Made by a program: the position numbers and the translations under genes. A DNA stretch of 64,000 nt from the NCBI GenBank assembly GCA_023512835.1, contig CM042085.1, forward strand, positions 42,432,189-42,496,188, read 5' to 3'. Below are positions 22,600-32,307 of the stretch, in pieces; positions within the stretch are counted from its first letter, which is position 1; each line of letters starts with the position of its first letter. Source of the stretch: Taxillus chinensis. Its lineage: Eukaryota; Streptophyta; Magnoliopsida; Santalales; Loranthaceae. The notes under the pieces were generated by a model. That model ran no database searches. It saw only the letters and a program-made list of their open reading frames with translations, and was not told the origin of the DNA.

Positions 22600-23935
22600 A
22601 ATATGATATTAATGTTTATATTTAAGTTTATAATATTTTATGCTATAATGTTATCTTACTTTATTGTTTAGTGATTATGCAATTATATTATTTTATCCGC
22701 GTAAATATTAAATACGTTATAAAAATAATAATAAAATAATTTCTTATATGTCATAAAAATTTTAGATGCTATATATTATGTCATTTAGTTTCTTAAACCA
22801 AATTACTATGGGTAAGTAAGTATTACAAGCCTTAACTTTACCAAAAGTATAAAACATAGGTAAGGCCCAAAAATTTGAATGAGGCAGATTCTGGAGGTCC
22901 CATTCAAAAATTCATAACTTGAGTTATATAGATCCAATTGACATAAAACCAAATCCCATTTTTTCATTTATGACTTAGCTATAACGTGTAAAAATTTCAG
23001 AATTTAATATGAAGCCAATCAATTCCAGAATTTAAAATACTACACATAGGTTCAGTATGAACGGGTAAACATTTTAGTATGACTTTAAAATTCAATAACT
23101 TTTGTTATACATATTCAAAAATTATAAAATTGATACCCATTTGTAGATATTTGAGTTAGTAATGCAATACAATTGGCCATTTGTCAAAAACTACAAAATT
23201 AAAAACGTTATAATTGAATTAGTAGGGAGTACACCAATGTGGACTTTTGATGCCAAAGGAACCTTCTAGGTTGAAAAGTCTTAAAACATTTTTTAAATGG
23301 TAGGAGAAGATACCCACGTTTTAAGAGAGGATAATAGGAATAAAATAAAGTATTTTATATATTTTACATAATTTAATTTGATGCCAAAGTCAAATTCATA
23401 CACTACTTTCACACTACACACCTACCACCATCCTTGCCTATATAAGGAGTGTCTTGCCTCTCCTCTTAAGCACAAATCCCTCAAGCCACACCACGAAATA
23501 TCCCTCTCAAAACACTCCCTTAAGCCCTCTTAACATCCCAAATACTCTACTCAAATCCTCTTTTGCTTTTGGTACTTACCAAGCGTCGAAGTTCTACGAA
23601 AGGTAATACTTAAGATTTTTGAAATTTTTAAGTCGCTTCTTATTTATTATGTAGATCTATATGGTTGGTTTTACCACCTCATATATACTATATTCATGGT
23701 TGGTTTTACCACCTTACATATGTTATTTATATGATTAGTTGTACCACCTCGTATATACATACATGGTTGGCCTTGCCACCTCATATACATACCTGTGTAA
23801 TTATTTTAAATTATAGTATTTTATCATAGCGTTGTCATTCTATAATTCAAGTGAAAAGATGAGAATATTAACTTATGTTTTTATTTTTATTTTAAGGTTC
23901 TAGATATCGGAAGATTGTAAGGAACGACTTCCAAA

Positions 23936-24250
23936 ATGAATTCCCCGACAATCGCCCTTCTTCTTCTGCGGCCCCCAATTGTTAATGCTTCAACCTCACA
24001 GCTATCCCCATCCTTATCTCCTCCTGATCGTCCCTTTAGACCCGTGTCTAATATCCCCTCATGGTTAAGGTGGAAGACACGTAGGAAAAATAAGCTTATC
24101 GAACGTCTTTTCCGTTCACCCAATACAAGAAGTAAATCTTATTCAAAAACTCTCAAGGCATATAACCTAGTTAGTGCACAACTCAAGGCTTATGATGCAT
24201 GGGATCGAAATAGGATATGGAACAGCAATAGAAGTGGGAACCCAAATTAA
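23936..24250 (+). CDS. LTR-encoded 104-residue basic protein, function unknown
   Basis: The frame opens with MNSPTIALLLLRPP, then a serine/proline stretch TSQLSPSLSPPDRPF, then a strongly basic helix-like stretch WLRWKTRRKNKLIERLFRSP, ending RIWNSNRSGNPN. I recognise no family. It lies entirely within the right LTR, about 500 bases downstream of a TATA box (23438) and 40 bases after the acceptor of a probable leader intron (23603-23896). The ATG is the first after that acceptor. It is positioned as the first frame of an LTR-driven spliced transcript. It could be chance, but the basic C-terminus is conserved in both LTRs. Confidence 0.4.
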   Translation: MNSPTIALLLLRPPIVNASTSQLSPSLSPPDRPFRPVSNIPSWLRWKTRRKNKLIERLFRSPNTRSKSYSKTLKAYNLVSAQLKAYDAWDRNRIWNSNRSGNPN

Positions 24251-25405
24251 TATTCAACCCCACAAGCACGGTATGCCTATTAAAAGATATAAGTTAAAGT
24301 ATGATATATATATATATATATATATATAAGGAGATATGTGTGATATTGAACTTTTCAAGCATTAATGCTAATTTAGTGTTTTGATATTTTTAAGGTTTAG
24401 AACGCGGAGAACGACAAGCGATAGTAAGGGTTTTTCTTATCCTCTTTTTCTTTTTCATTATAGTCTATATTTCGTAAGGGTTTTCTTCTCATTCCCTTTT
24501 TCTTTTTCATTATAATCTATATTTCATTATTATTGTAAGGGACTTTTCTCTTCCTCTTTATCTTGTTTTATTTGGCATTATTATTATAAGAGTTTTATGT
24601 TTCTTATTCTTCTATTTCCATTTTATTGTTGAGAACATTAGTCTCTTTTTAATCTCTCTCTTGATAATCTATGCTATTGATTGGGGTAGATAACCATTTT
24701 GATATTCGTGGTTATCCTTGTTAACCTTGAATGTTTTATTGGAATTCTATGATATGCCTCATGTTATGTATGCTAAAGTTGTTATAATCTCTTATGTTTG
24801 GACAAAGTAAGTTTATGATGGGTGGTTCCAGAAAGACCTCCAATGCATTGGGTAAAGAACATCACTGGAGAGTGTCAATCCAGTTGATAATATGTTATGT
24901 TATGATATGGTATCCGGGTAGTTAACCTGGATCATGATGTTCAAACATAATCTTCCATGTTATGATTTTCTTGTGAAATGTTGATCATGTATGATGTGTA
25001 AATATTATATTTCCTATGTTCGATATCTTCATGATTTTTCCTTACCCACTTATGTTTACCCTTACTGGGCTATTTGAGCTCACCCTTTTTTATGATTTCT
25101 TTTCCAACCCCAGGTAATTAAGGGATGGAGAAACTAGGATAAGGAGTCGAGAAGTGCTTGGAAATAAAGTTGTGTGAAAATTTAAAGATTTATTAAGTTG
25201 TTTGCTCGTGTGCTTTGTTATGTAATAATGGGTTATGGATACTTAGTCTCTAAACCCCTAAACCTTAAAGATCTTGGATTGAAATTTGTAATAATGAATG
25301 GTTTGTTTGATTAAATAAGTAATAGTTTGAAATTGATATAAAATTTGTATATTTATTTTCCGCTAACGCACCCGGTTTGGAAGTCTCAAATTTGGGGGCA
25401 TTACA

Positions 25406-25410
25406 TGATC
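25406..25410. repeat. Target-site duplication TGATC, right copy
   Basis: TGATC follows GGGGGCATTACA and rejoins the interrupted integrase frame. Confidence 0.85.
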
Positions 25411-25627
25411 AGTGTCAACGAACAGGAGGGATTACAAGGAAGCAAGAGATGCCCCAAACTGGCATTATGCCAGTCGAACTTTTTGACATATGGGGAATCG
25501 ATTTCATGGGACCTTTCCCACCATCGGATGGGTTTTCTTACATCCTTCCAGGCTGTTGATTACCTCTCGAAGTGGGTTGAAGCTATACCCACTAGGAAGA
25601 ATGATGCTCAAGTGGTTACCAAATTCC
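25406..25627 (+). pseudogene. pol: Integrase core, N-terminal part, truncated at the primer-binding site
   Basis: After the second TGATC copy the integrase resumes as [34 protein letters not shown], then YLSKWVEAIPTRKNDAQVV. The first catalytic aspartate (GIDFMGPF) is present. The frame ends in TKFL and runs straight into the minus-strand primer-binding site at 25628. The rest of the core and the C-terminal domain are absent. This junction is the second edge of the inversion. Confidence 0.8.
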
Positions 25628-25646
25628 TTCCCCGGCAACGGCGCCA
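25628..25646 (-). other. Primer-binding site of Athila-like element 1
   Basis: The minus strand reads TGGCGCCGTTGCCGGGGAA, the aspartate-tRNA-type site of Athila elements, six bases inside the right LTR. Confidence 0.9.
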
Positions 25647-25652
25647 AAAACT

Positions 25653-27153
25653 TGACCCGCAAAAATTATGTCTGAAGGTTTTGCGGCAAGTGCACTAGTC
25701 AAGTAATAAAATGGAGTATTAAGACTCCGGTTGTCGAACCCACAGGAGGTAGCTAATGCTTTGTTAAGCGGCAAGCACTAAGCTAACAAGTTGATTTTAT
25801 GTCCTGGACAATTGATGTTTGTTGTGTAAATATTTTGAACAAAAAGATATTAAATCAGAATGTTGGCAAGCGGTTGGTATAGACATCTAGGGTCACAATG
25901 TTTACCACCCAATTGATTGTACTAATCAGGTTATGGCTCTTGTTCTTGATTTATGTTCTAGTTCAAGTTCATGTTGATTATCTTCTACCTATCTTACATT
26001 TGGTCCATGCTAAGATAGATTTAAGGCTTTTATCCCATTTGGTCCATGCGAATAAAAGTGATCAAGGTAGACAAACAATCTAATAGTTGCAGACTTGGTC
26101 CATCATGCAATATTAAATCTAATTCACTAGTGTTCCACCCTAGACAAGGGCTAAGATTACCTAATTATGCATAAACTAGGCATTTCCATTCAAGGAAGTA
26201 AATTAAACAAGAACTGAATTCTATTTTATTGAACAACCATAACCAAACTGATCTACAATTTATTGGGGGCTACATTGCTCTCCTAGACTAACAAGACTAC
26301 TCTATAATCATGACAAAAACAATAACAATCATAAGAAAGAATATGATTACGGTACTAGGACAATAAAAGAAGACCCCAAGATGAACCAGGACTCCGGCCT
26401 CCAAAGACTCCGTCACGCTTGCCCAAACTCACTCCTTGCCAAGGACAATCCGATCTTTTAGCAATGGCTATAGCTCTTTTCAGAACTCAGATCAGATTCT
26501 CCCACTCAAGATGCTTTACAATGCCTCCAAAGACCCCTATTTATAGGTTTTAGTGGGCCAAATCAGGGTTACAAAAGGTGTGCCCTAATTATAAATGTGG
26601 TCGCGGCCAAAACGACGTCGTTTTGGTTAGTGACACTAATCGACGTTCTAGGCGACATAAAACTCAAACTACACCAAATTTGAGCCCAGTTCTTTAGAGG
26701 AAAATGATTAAAACAACAAAATACATCATTTGGAGCGCAACAAAGCTTGCACGTGAGAATGCACGTGAGAAGACCCTTTCGCGTGCGCTCCATTCGACTC
26801 AAATTTGCTCCAAAGCTTCCTCTTGAGTTGTAGAAGACATCCATATAATAAAATCCTTGAACGTGAGAATGCATGTGAGAAGGCTTTTCACGTGCACCTT
26901 GATTTTGCCTTCATCTTGCTTCCATCTTCTTCCTATAGCTTCCTTGTGAGTTGATGGCGTGATCTAGCCGAGTGTGTGGGAAAAGGTTGCTCCAAAACCT
27001 GCCAAAAACACTCAAAAAGTACCACTATACACCAAACCGGATCTTCCTAGGGGTTAGAGCAAATATGTCGAAAATAACATGCAAATAGGTACAAAACATA
27101 CGCTAAAACACCCTATATAAGGTATAGGATAACGGCATAAATGCACGTTATCA
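25653..27153 (-). repeat. LTR of Athila-like element 1, right (5') copy
   Basis: It has the same ends as the left copy. It follows the primer-binding site directly after a short spacer. Small differences from the left copy include single-base changes and short indels near 26390 and 26790. Confidence 0.9.
26607..26626. promoter_or_regulatory. Perfect 20-bp ACGT palindrome, second LTR
   Basis: This is the same palindrome as at 9871-9890, unchanged in the second LTR. Confidence 0.6.
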
Positions 27154-27158
27154 CCTCC
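27154..27158. repeat. Target-site duplication CCTCC, right copy
   Basis: CCTCC immediately follows the CA end of the right Athila-like LTR. Confidence 0.85.
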
Positions 27159-27690
27159 GGATCTGGGCTTATTCCGGATCGGTGGCCTTATTCCGCATCG
27201 GTAGGTCCTTATTCCGCATCGTGGGCTTTGCTTGGATTTGATCAAGTTTGACCACCGAATTTGGGCTTATTCCGGATCAGTGGCCTTATTCCGCATTAGT
27301 ATGTCCTTATTCCGCTTTAGTGGGCTTAGCTCGGATTTGACCAAGTTTGACCACTGGATTTGGGGTTATTCTGAATCAGTGGCCTTATTCCGTATCAGTA
27401 AGTCCTTATTCCACATTAGTGGGCTTAGCTCGGATTTGACCAAGTTTGACCACCGGATTTGGGCTTAATCCGCATCGATAGGTAGCTCGGATTTGACCAA
27501 GTTTGACCACGGTTTGGGCTTAATCCGCATCGGTAGGGTCCTTATTCCGCATCAGTAGGCTTAGCTCGGATTTGACCAAGTTTGACTACCGGATTTGGGC
27601 TTAGCTCGGATTTGACCAAGTTTGACTGCCGGATTCGGGCTTAGTCCGGATTTGACCAAGTTTAACCACCGGATTTGGGCTTCCCCACAA
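27154..27690 (-). repeat. Tandem array in the Tat-like LTR, right part
   Basis: Units of roughly 60-110 bases combine GATTTGACCAAGTTTGACCA, GGATTTGGGCTTATTCCGGA, CAGTGGCCTTATTCCGCATC and TAGTGGGCTTAGCTCG in varying order. There are about seven partial units. It is the direct continuation of the array at 8780-8915, shown by the shared unit and by the CCTCC duplication at the junction. Confidence 0.8.
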
Positions 27691-28620
27691 AATTCCGTGT
27701 GGGCTTGGTCGCCACGTGGCACCTCTACCTGGGCTTCCTTAGGCCTCTCTTGTTATCACTTGCTGTGTAAGGAGAGTGCCTTTGTATATATACCGGGCGA
27801 AGGAGAAGCAAAACTGGCAATGTGGGACAAACATGCATATGAAGAACCAAAATTCGTGGAAAATTGGCAGATTTCTGGGGCAACTTCAAAAATTCATAAC
27901 TTTCTCTACAGAGCTCGGATTAGAGTCAAATTGGTCTTTGTTTTCTCGAAATTCTGTTATCTATCTTCTGAAAGTGGAATCACTCCAAAAGGATCATCCA
28001 TTTAGGATAAAAATGGGAAATACCTCACAGAGGTACATGATAAAATGAGCATTCTGCCCGTCCAATTCAAAAATTCATAGATAATTGCACAGAACTCGGA
28101 TTACCCTAAAACAAGTTGGAGATGATAGATAAAGATGTTATCTAACTAATGAAATTGACTTTATTCAGATCCAATAAGTATTGAGAAAGTTATTGGTAAA
28201 ATAGTGCGCTGCGCACTGGCTGTCTCCCCCAAATTTGTACAAGGTTTAGTTGCCAACTTTGAAAAATCACAACTAATTGAATACAGCCCGGAATATTCTC
28301 AAGCCAATTGGAAATGATAGATAAAGATGTTATCTAATCAATGCAATTGACTTTGTTAGATTACTACAAGTATCGGGGAAGCTATTAATAAAATAGCGGG
28401 CTGCCCACCGATTGTCTAATTCAACTTGGTACTTTTGTCATAGCCATTTCATTTCTCCTCGGAATCAAGTGTGGTCAAGTGCGTTATTCTCCGAATGTCA
28501 TCCTCTATCACTTAGTGGTCCTTTGCCAAGTACGGTTGCGATCTAACCTGGCCAAAATGAGGTACAACAGTACCTTCCTCTCGTTATGCATCTTATGATC
28601 AAGTTGTTTGGGTAAGGGGT
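27691..28620. other. Diverged repeat DNA between the Tat-like LTR and the unknown frame
   Basis: No gene is recognised. Positions 28060-28250 and 28250-28420 are two diverged copies of a roughly 190-base unit: both contain GATAGATAAAGATGTTATCTAA and an AAAATAGYG-CTGC segment. A weaker third copy begins near 27875 (CAAAAATTCATAACTTTCTC). A TATA-like GTATATATACC stands at 27784. It may be the distal Tat-like LTR, the 3' LTR of Athila-like element 2, or both. Confidence 0.5.
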
Positions 28621-28621
28621 C

Positions 28622-29335
28622 TTAGAGGCGTCTTATACATGCTAGGGTAGCATTTCGCACAACTTTTGTTAAAATTCTCACATAACCACTCTTGTCTATT
28701 GTCTTCTTCCACCGTTGGAAGATCATCTCTGCCCAATCTATTGGCGGTTTAACCTTGATGCTATACATGCACCGCAAATGTGCTATGGGCACTGCATCGA
28801 TTCCTATCATTTGAGAGAACACACACCGGCCAAAAAGAATAGCTTAAAATCTCAAATATCCCGTAAACCCTGTTTTCTTATGATACCTCTTCACATTCCC
28901 CTGGGGTTTAGAGTAATTGAGTGCTTCACTAAACTCTTTTTCGGTTAGATTCGGCAAAGAGCAACATTTGCTCTGCAAGTCGAAGGTTTTTCTTATGTTG
29001 GAAGCAATTATGACTACCTTCTTTCCCTCTACCGTAGATATCATGCGTTTCTCCTCTATTTTTAAGTTGTTATAAATTTCTTCGCAAATTCCATCAACAA
29101 AGGGCACAAATCACTACATACCTTGTGCAAGTTCTATCATTCGAATATTCTCCTGAATATTGGCCGCCCACGATATGTTAGAATTCTTCAGAAGTTCCCA
29201 CGGAAATACCAGTCCAGGTGTCACCTCCCTGACATTTGAGCGGCTGGGGTGGTCGTTTGAACTCGACTTTGCAATGGGAATCGTTTCAGAGAAAGACAAC
29301 CAAATGTACGCTTGGTTGAGATTGATGATGATCAA
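28622..29335 (-). pseudogene. Unknown minus-strand reading frame in the post-pol (third ORF) position of Athila-like element 2
   Basis: Three minus-strand frames follow each other: 29114-29335 (LVFPWELLKNSNISWAANIQ, ENIRMIELAQ), 28844-29107 (MPFVDGICEEIYNNLKIEEK, VEGKKVVIIASNIRKTFDLQ, LTEKEFSEALNYSKPQGN) and 28622-28822 (VFSQMIGIDAVPIAHLRCMY, PPIDWAEMIFQRW). The spacing and the F-x-x-x-I/F-Y-x-N-L plus V-x-G-K-x-V pattern resemble the putative plant transposon protein domain of some retroelement-linked proteins (Pfam PF20167 is my guess). It lies downstream of the Athila pol, where that lineage may carry an env-like ORF. No membrane segment is visible. A stop and a frame change separate the pieces. 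Confidence 0.4.
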
Positions 29336-29380
29336 AACAGCCTTTGGAGATAAGAAGAACGAAACTGGAATCGCGAGATT

Positions 29381-29907
29381 CTAGGGATTGCAATTACGGG
29401 TTGCGTGCGAGAGAAGTGTGACTGAAATATCGGTCCCCTATTTTTAATTAATTGTTTTTAATTGACTACCCTTGGTCAATTAAAAATTGAGTTGACAATT
29501 TTAATTGACCAAGCTCTTGGGAGCTTTTGGTCATCCCAAATGGCATAGTCAAGTTAATTCGGCCATTTCAAATTTTCAAATGACCACTTCACTAAAATCT
29601 GCCAATTTTAGTCTAAAATTTAGAATTTGCCTCCTTCAACTGCACTAATCCTTGGGATTTCTAGCTGAAACCTTAAAACTCAAACAATCAACAAATATTC
29701 ACAAACTAACTCGGGTTGCCTCCTGGAAGCGCTGCATTTAATGTCAGTAGCTTGACATTCTCCATTGATTAACTTGAATTTGGAGCAAGGTAAAGAACTT
29801 CCTTAGCTCTCTGCTAGCTCCACAAAGGGCTTCAATCTATGACCATTTACAAGTGAATCCTGGAGAATTATCTTGTTGAATAAGTACCCCACCTTTCTCA
29901 AAAACTT
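29381..29907 (-). other. Non-coding stretch after Athila-like pol 2
   Basis: No gene is seen. The segment ACTCGGGTTGCCTCCTGGAAG near 29700 is the conserved non-coding sequence that follows pol in Athila-like elements. The TGACCAAGCTCTTGGGAGC block at 29507 has a diverged relative at 47773 in the LTR region of the same element. Confidence 0.5.
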
Positions 29908-30874
29908 TTCTAATCACAAAAGGACCAGACCATTTTACTCTTCAATTTTCCAGGAAAGAGTTTCAATCGAGAGTTATACAACAAGACCTTCTGGCCTTCT
30001 GTGAACTGTTTAAGATGCAGATGCTTATCATGCCATCTCTTGGTTTTCTCCTTATAGATTTTTGCATTTTCATATGCATGCAATCTAAATTCTTCAATCT
30101 CATTCAGTTGCATCAGTCTAGACTCACCTGATTTCGAGCATCAAAATTCAAGAAGTGTGTGGCCCAATAAGCCTTATGCTCGAGTTCCACAGGTAAGTGA
30201 CATGCTTTTCTAAAAACCAATTTGAAAGGTGAAGTACTCAATGGGGTTTTGAAAGCCGTTCTATATGCCCATAATGCATCATCCAATTTGTTGGCCCATT
30301 CCTTCCTAGACAAGTTGACTGTTCTTTCAAGTATCCTCTTTATCTCTTTGTTTGAGATTTCAACTTGTCCATTGGCTTAAGGGTGGTAGGGAGTAGTGAT
30401 TCGATGATGAACTCCATACTTTTTTAGCAACTTTTCAATAAACTTATTGCAAAAATGGCTTCCCCCATCACCGACTAGTGCCCTGGGTACTCCAAATCCG
30501 GTAAAAAATGTTCTTCTTGAGAACTTTGAGTACCACTCTTGAATCATTGGTTTGGGTAGCTATTGCTTCTACCCACTTTGACACGTAGTCCACGCCACTA
30601 AAATATACTGATTCTTGTAAGATGAAGGTAAAGGACCCATGAAATCTATTCCCCAAACATCGAACAATTCCATTTCCAAGATGTTTGTCAAGGGCATCTC
30701 ATCTTTTCTTGTCAAATTTCCAAATTTTTGGCACTGCTCACAAACAAAGCTTCTTGTGTCATGAAACAATGTGGGCCAAAAGAAACCAGCTTGAAGAACT
30801 TTTGTTGTTGTTTTAGATGGTCCCATATGACCCCCACATTCTTTAGTGTGACAATGATCAATAATCTTGGTCAT
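29908..30874 (-). pseudogene. pol: Integrase of Athila-like element 2, broken
   Basis: Integrase inserts element DNA into the genome. Minus-strand pieces in order are HCHTKECGGHMGPSKTTTKV, FVCEQCQKFGNLTRKDEMP (HHCC zinc finger complete), [16 protein letters not shown] (first catalytic aspartate), DYVSKWVEAIATQTNDSR, then at 30113-30313 [20 protein letters not shown] and the C-terminal [30 protein letters not shown]. One frame change lies near 30480-30600 and another around 30113. The region holding the second catalytic aspartate and glutamate is out of frame. Confidence 0.85.
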
Positions 30875-30875
30875 T

Positions 30876-31501
30876 TCATCCTCCTGGAATACACCTTCTA
30901 ATTAAACCATCAGTGCAAATCTTGAATAATAAGGGTTTCTCCCAAATATAACTCCTCACTTCAGATAAAAACTTCTTCTTTTGTTGTGATGAGATGTCAT
31001 AAGGAAAAATATCCCCTACAATATAATTTACCAGATCTGCATACCAAGGAGTAAGTTCTTGCACAACAAATAATTTCTCATTTGGAAAATCTTCAACTAT
31101 GGGTAGAGTTTCATCACAATTCTTTTCAACACCTTTTAATCTTGACAAATGATCTGCCACAACATTCTCTGCCCTTTGCTTATCCTTGATTGTGAAGTCA
31201 AATTCTTGCAACAACAATACCCAACGGATAAGACGAGGTTTTGATTCCTTTTTGGTGATCAAGTACTTAATAGCCGCATGATCAGTGAAAACAGTAGTAT
31301 GAGATCCCAAAAGGTAGCTTCGAATTTGTCAAAGGCATAAACAATAGCCAATAACTCCTTTTCAGTTGTGGTATAATTAATCTGAGTATCATTTAGCAAT
31401 TTGCTTGCATAAGCAATCACATGAACCTTCTTCTCCTTTTTTTGTCCAAGTACAACTCCAATGGTCGTGTCATTTGCATCACACATTAGCTCAAAAGGCA
31501 A
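30876..31501 (-). pseudogene. pol: RNase H of Athila-like element 2, broken
   Basis: Two overlapping minus-strand frames carry the domain: 31259-31501 ([53 protein letters not shown]) and 30876-31310 ([51 protein letters not shown]). The catalytic acidic residues of both halves are visible. A single frame change near 31290 separates them. Confidence 0.85.
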
Positions 31502-32302
31502 ACTCCAATCTGGAGATATAATAATGGGAGCAATGATAAAGAGCCTTCTTTAGTCGCTTAAAAGCTTCTAAACACTTAGAAGAAAAATCAAATACCACAT
31601 CCTTTACTAGCAAAGAGTATAGAGGTTTGGAAATCCTTGAGAAGTCCTTTATGAATCTCCTATAGAATCTTACATGTCCCAAAAAACTTGAACTCCCTTG
31701 ACATTTGTGGGTGGTGGCATGGATTCTATTGCCGTAATCTTGGCACGATCAACCTCTATTTCTTTGCTGGACACCTTATGTCCCAACACAATACCCTCCT
31801 GTACCATAAAGTGACATTTCTCCCAGTTAAGAACCAGATTAGTCTCTTCACATCTCTGCAAAATCTGAGATAAATTAGACAAGCAGTCATCATATGAAGA
31901 CCCGAAAATAGAGAAGTCATCCATAAAAATCTCTATTGTTTTCTCTACAAACTCTGAAAAGATAGCCATCATGCAGCGTTGAAATGTGGCAGGAGCATTG
32001 CATAGTCCAAAAGGCATCCTCCTATAGGCAAATATTCTATAAGGGCATGTGAAAGTAGTTTTGTCTTGGTCTTTCGGTGTAATGAGTATTTGATTATACC
32101 CAGAATATCCATCAAGAAAACAATAATAATTGTGCCCACCAACCTTTCCAACATTTGATCAATATGTGGCAAAGGGAAATGATCTTTTCTTGTGTTTGCA
32201 TTGAGTTTGCGATAATCTATGCAAACTCTCCATCCAAAGGATGGTTTAGTATAAATTAGTTCATTTTTAGAATTCTTGACCACGGTCATCTCTCCTTTCT
32301 TA
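31491..32302 (-). pseudogene. pol: Reverse transcriptase of Athila-like element 2, main part
   Basis: Minus-strand frames give [20 protein letters not shown] and PLPHIDQMLERLVG (31969-32289), MPFGLCNAPATFQRCMMAIF and EIFMDDFSIFGS with the catalytic F-M-D-D box (31670-32017), then EKCHFMVQEGIVLGHKVSSK, and [20 protein letters not shown] (31491-31682). There are frame changes near 32100 and 31680. The N-terminal end is cut at the GGGAC duplication (32303-32307) by chromovirus A. Confidence 0.85.
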
Positions 32303-32307
32303 GGGAC
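32303..32307. repeat. Target-site duplication GGGAC, left copy
   Basis: GGGAC precedes TGATCACGCCC and matches 41812-41816. Confidence 0.8.

Larger units (their letters stand above)
15561..25405 (+). mobile_element. Non-autonomous LTR retrotransposon (LARD-type) carrying a LOG fragment
   Basis: The element has 3.4-kb LTRs at 15561-18936 and 22028-25405, and the duplication TGATC at 15556-15560 and 25406-25410. An initiator-methionine-type primer-binding site (18939) follows the left LTR, and a polypurine tract (22015-22027) precedes the right LTR. The 3.1-kb internal region has no gag, protease, reverse transcriptase or integrase, so it must be moved by another element's enzymes. The 3' end, with TTCGAGGACGAAATTTC, a purine tract and TGTAAGACCC, resembles Tekay/Del chromoviruses. 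The two LTRs differ at few positions by eye, suggesting a recent insertion. Confidence 0.9.
22028..25405 (+). repeat. Right LTR of the LARD-type element
   Basis: It starts TGTAAGACCCA and ends GGGGGCATTACA, an intact TG...CA pair. It differs from the left LTR by a longer TA run near 24304-24328 and by scattered substitutions near 22320, 22510 and 23990. It carries the intact copy of the 104-residue reading frame. Confidence 0.9.
8916..27153 (-). mobile_element. Athila-like Ty3/gypsy element 1, minus-oriented LTRs with inverted gag-pol
   Basis: Two near-identical LTRs (8916-10421 and 25653-27153) are flanked by the CCTCC duplication. The right LTR is preceded by a minus-strand primer-binding site of the aspartate-tRNA type used by Athila. 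The left LTR is followed by a minus-strand polypurine tract. All four signals give a minus-strand element. Gag and pol, however, read on the plus strand from about 11210 to 15560 and 25406 to 25627. The internal domain is therefore inverted relative to its LTRs, and integrase is truncated at the primer-binding site. A second element (15561-25405) lies inside the integrase. Confidence 0.85.

Noticed and set aside
8916..27153. Two independent Athila-like solo LTRs rather than one element
   Set aside because: The single CCTCC duplication matches across the outer ends only, and the inner sides carry a polypurine tract and a primer-binding site, as expected for one element.
27232..28005. Plus-strand frames with repeated LTKFDHRIWA-type peptides
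   Set aside because: They arise from the tandem LTR array (GATTTGACCAAGTTTGACCA); no start signal or domain supports a gene.
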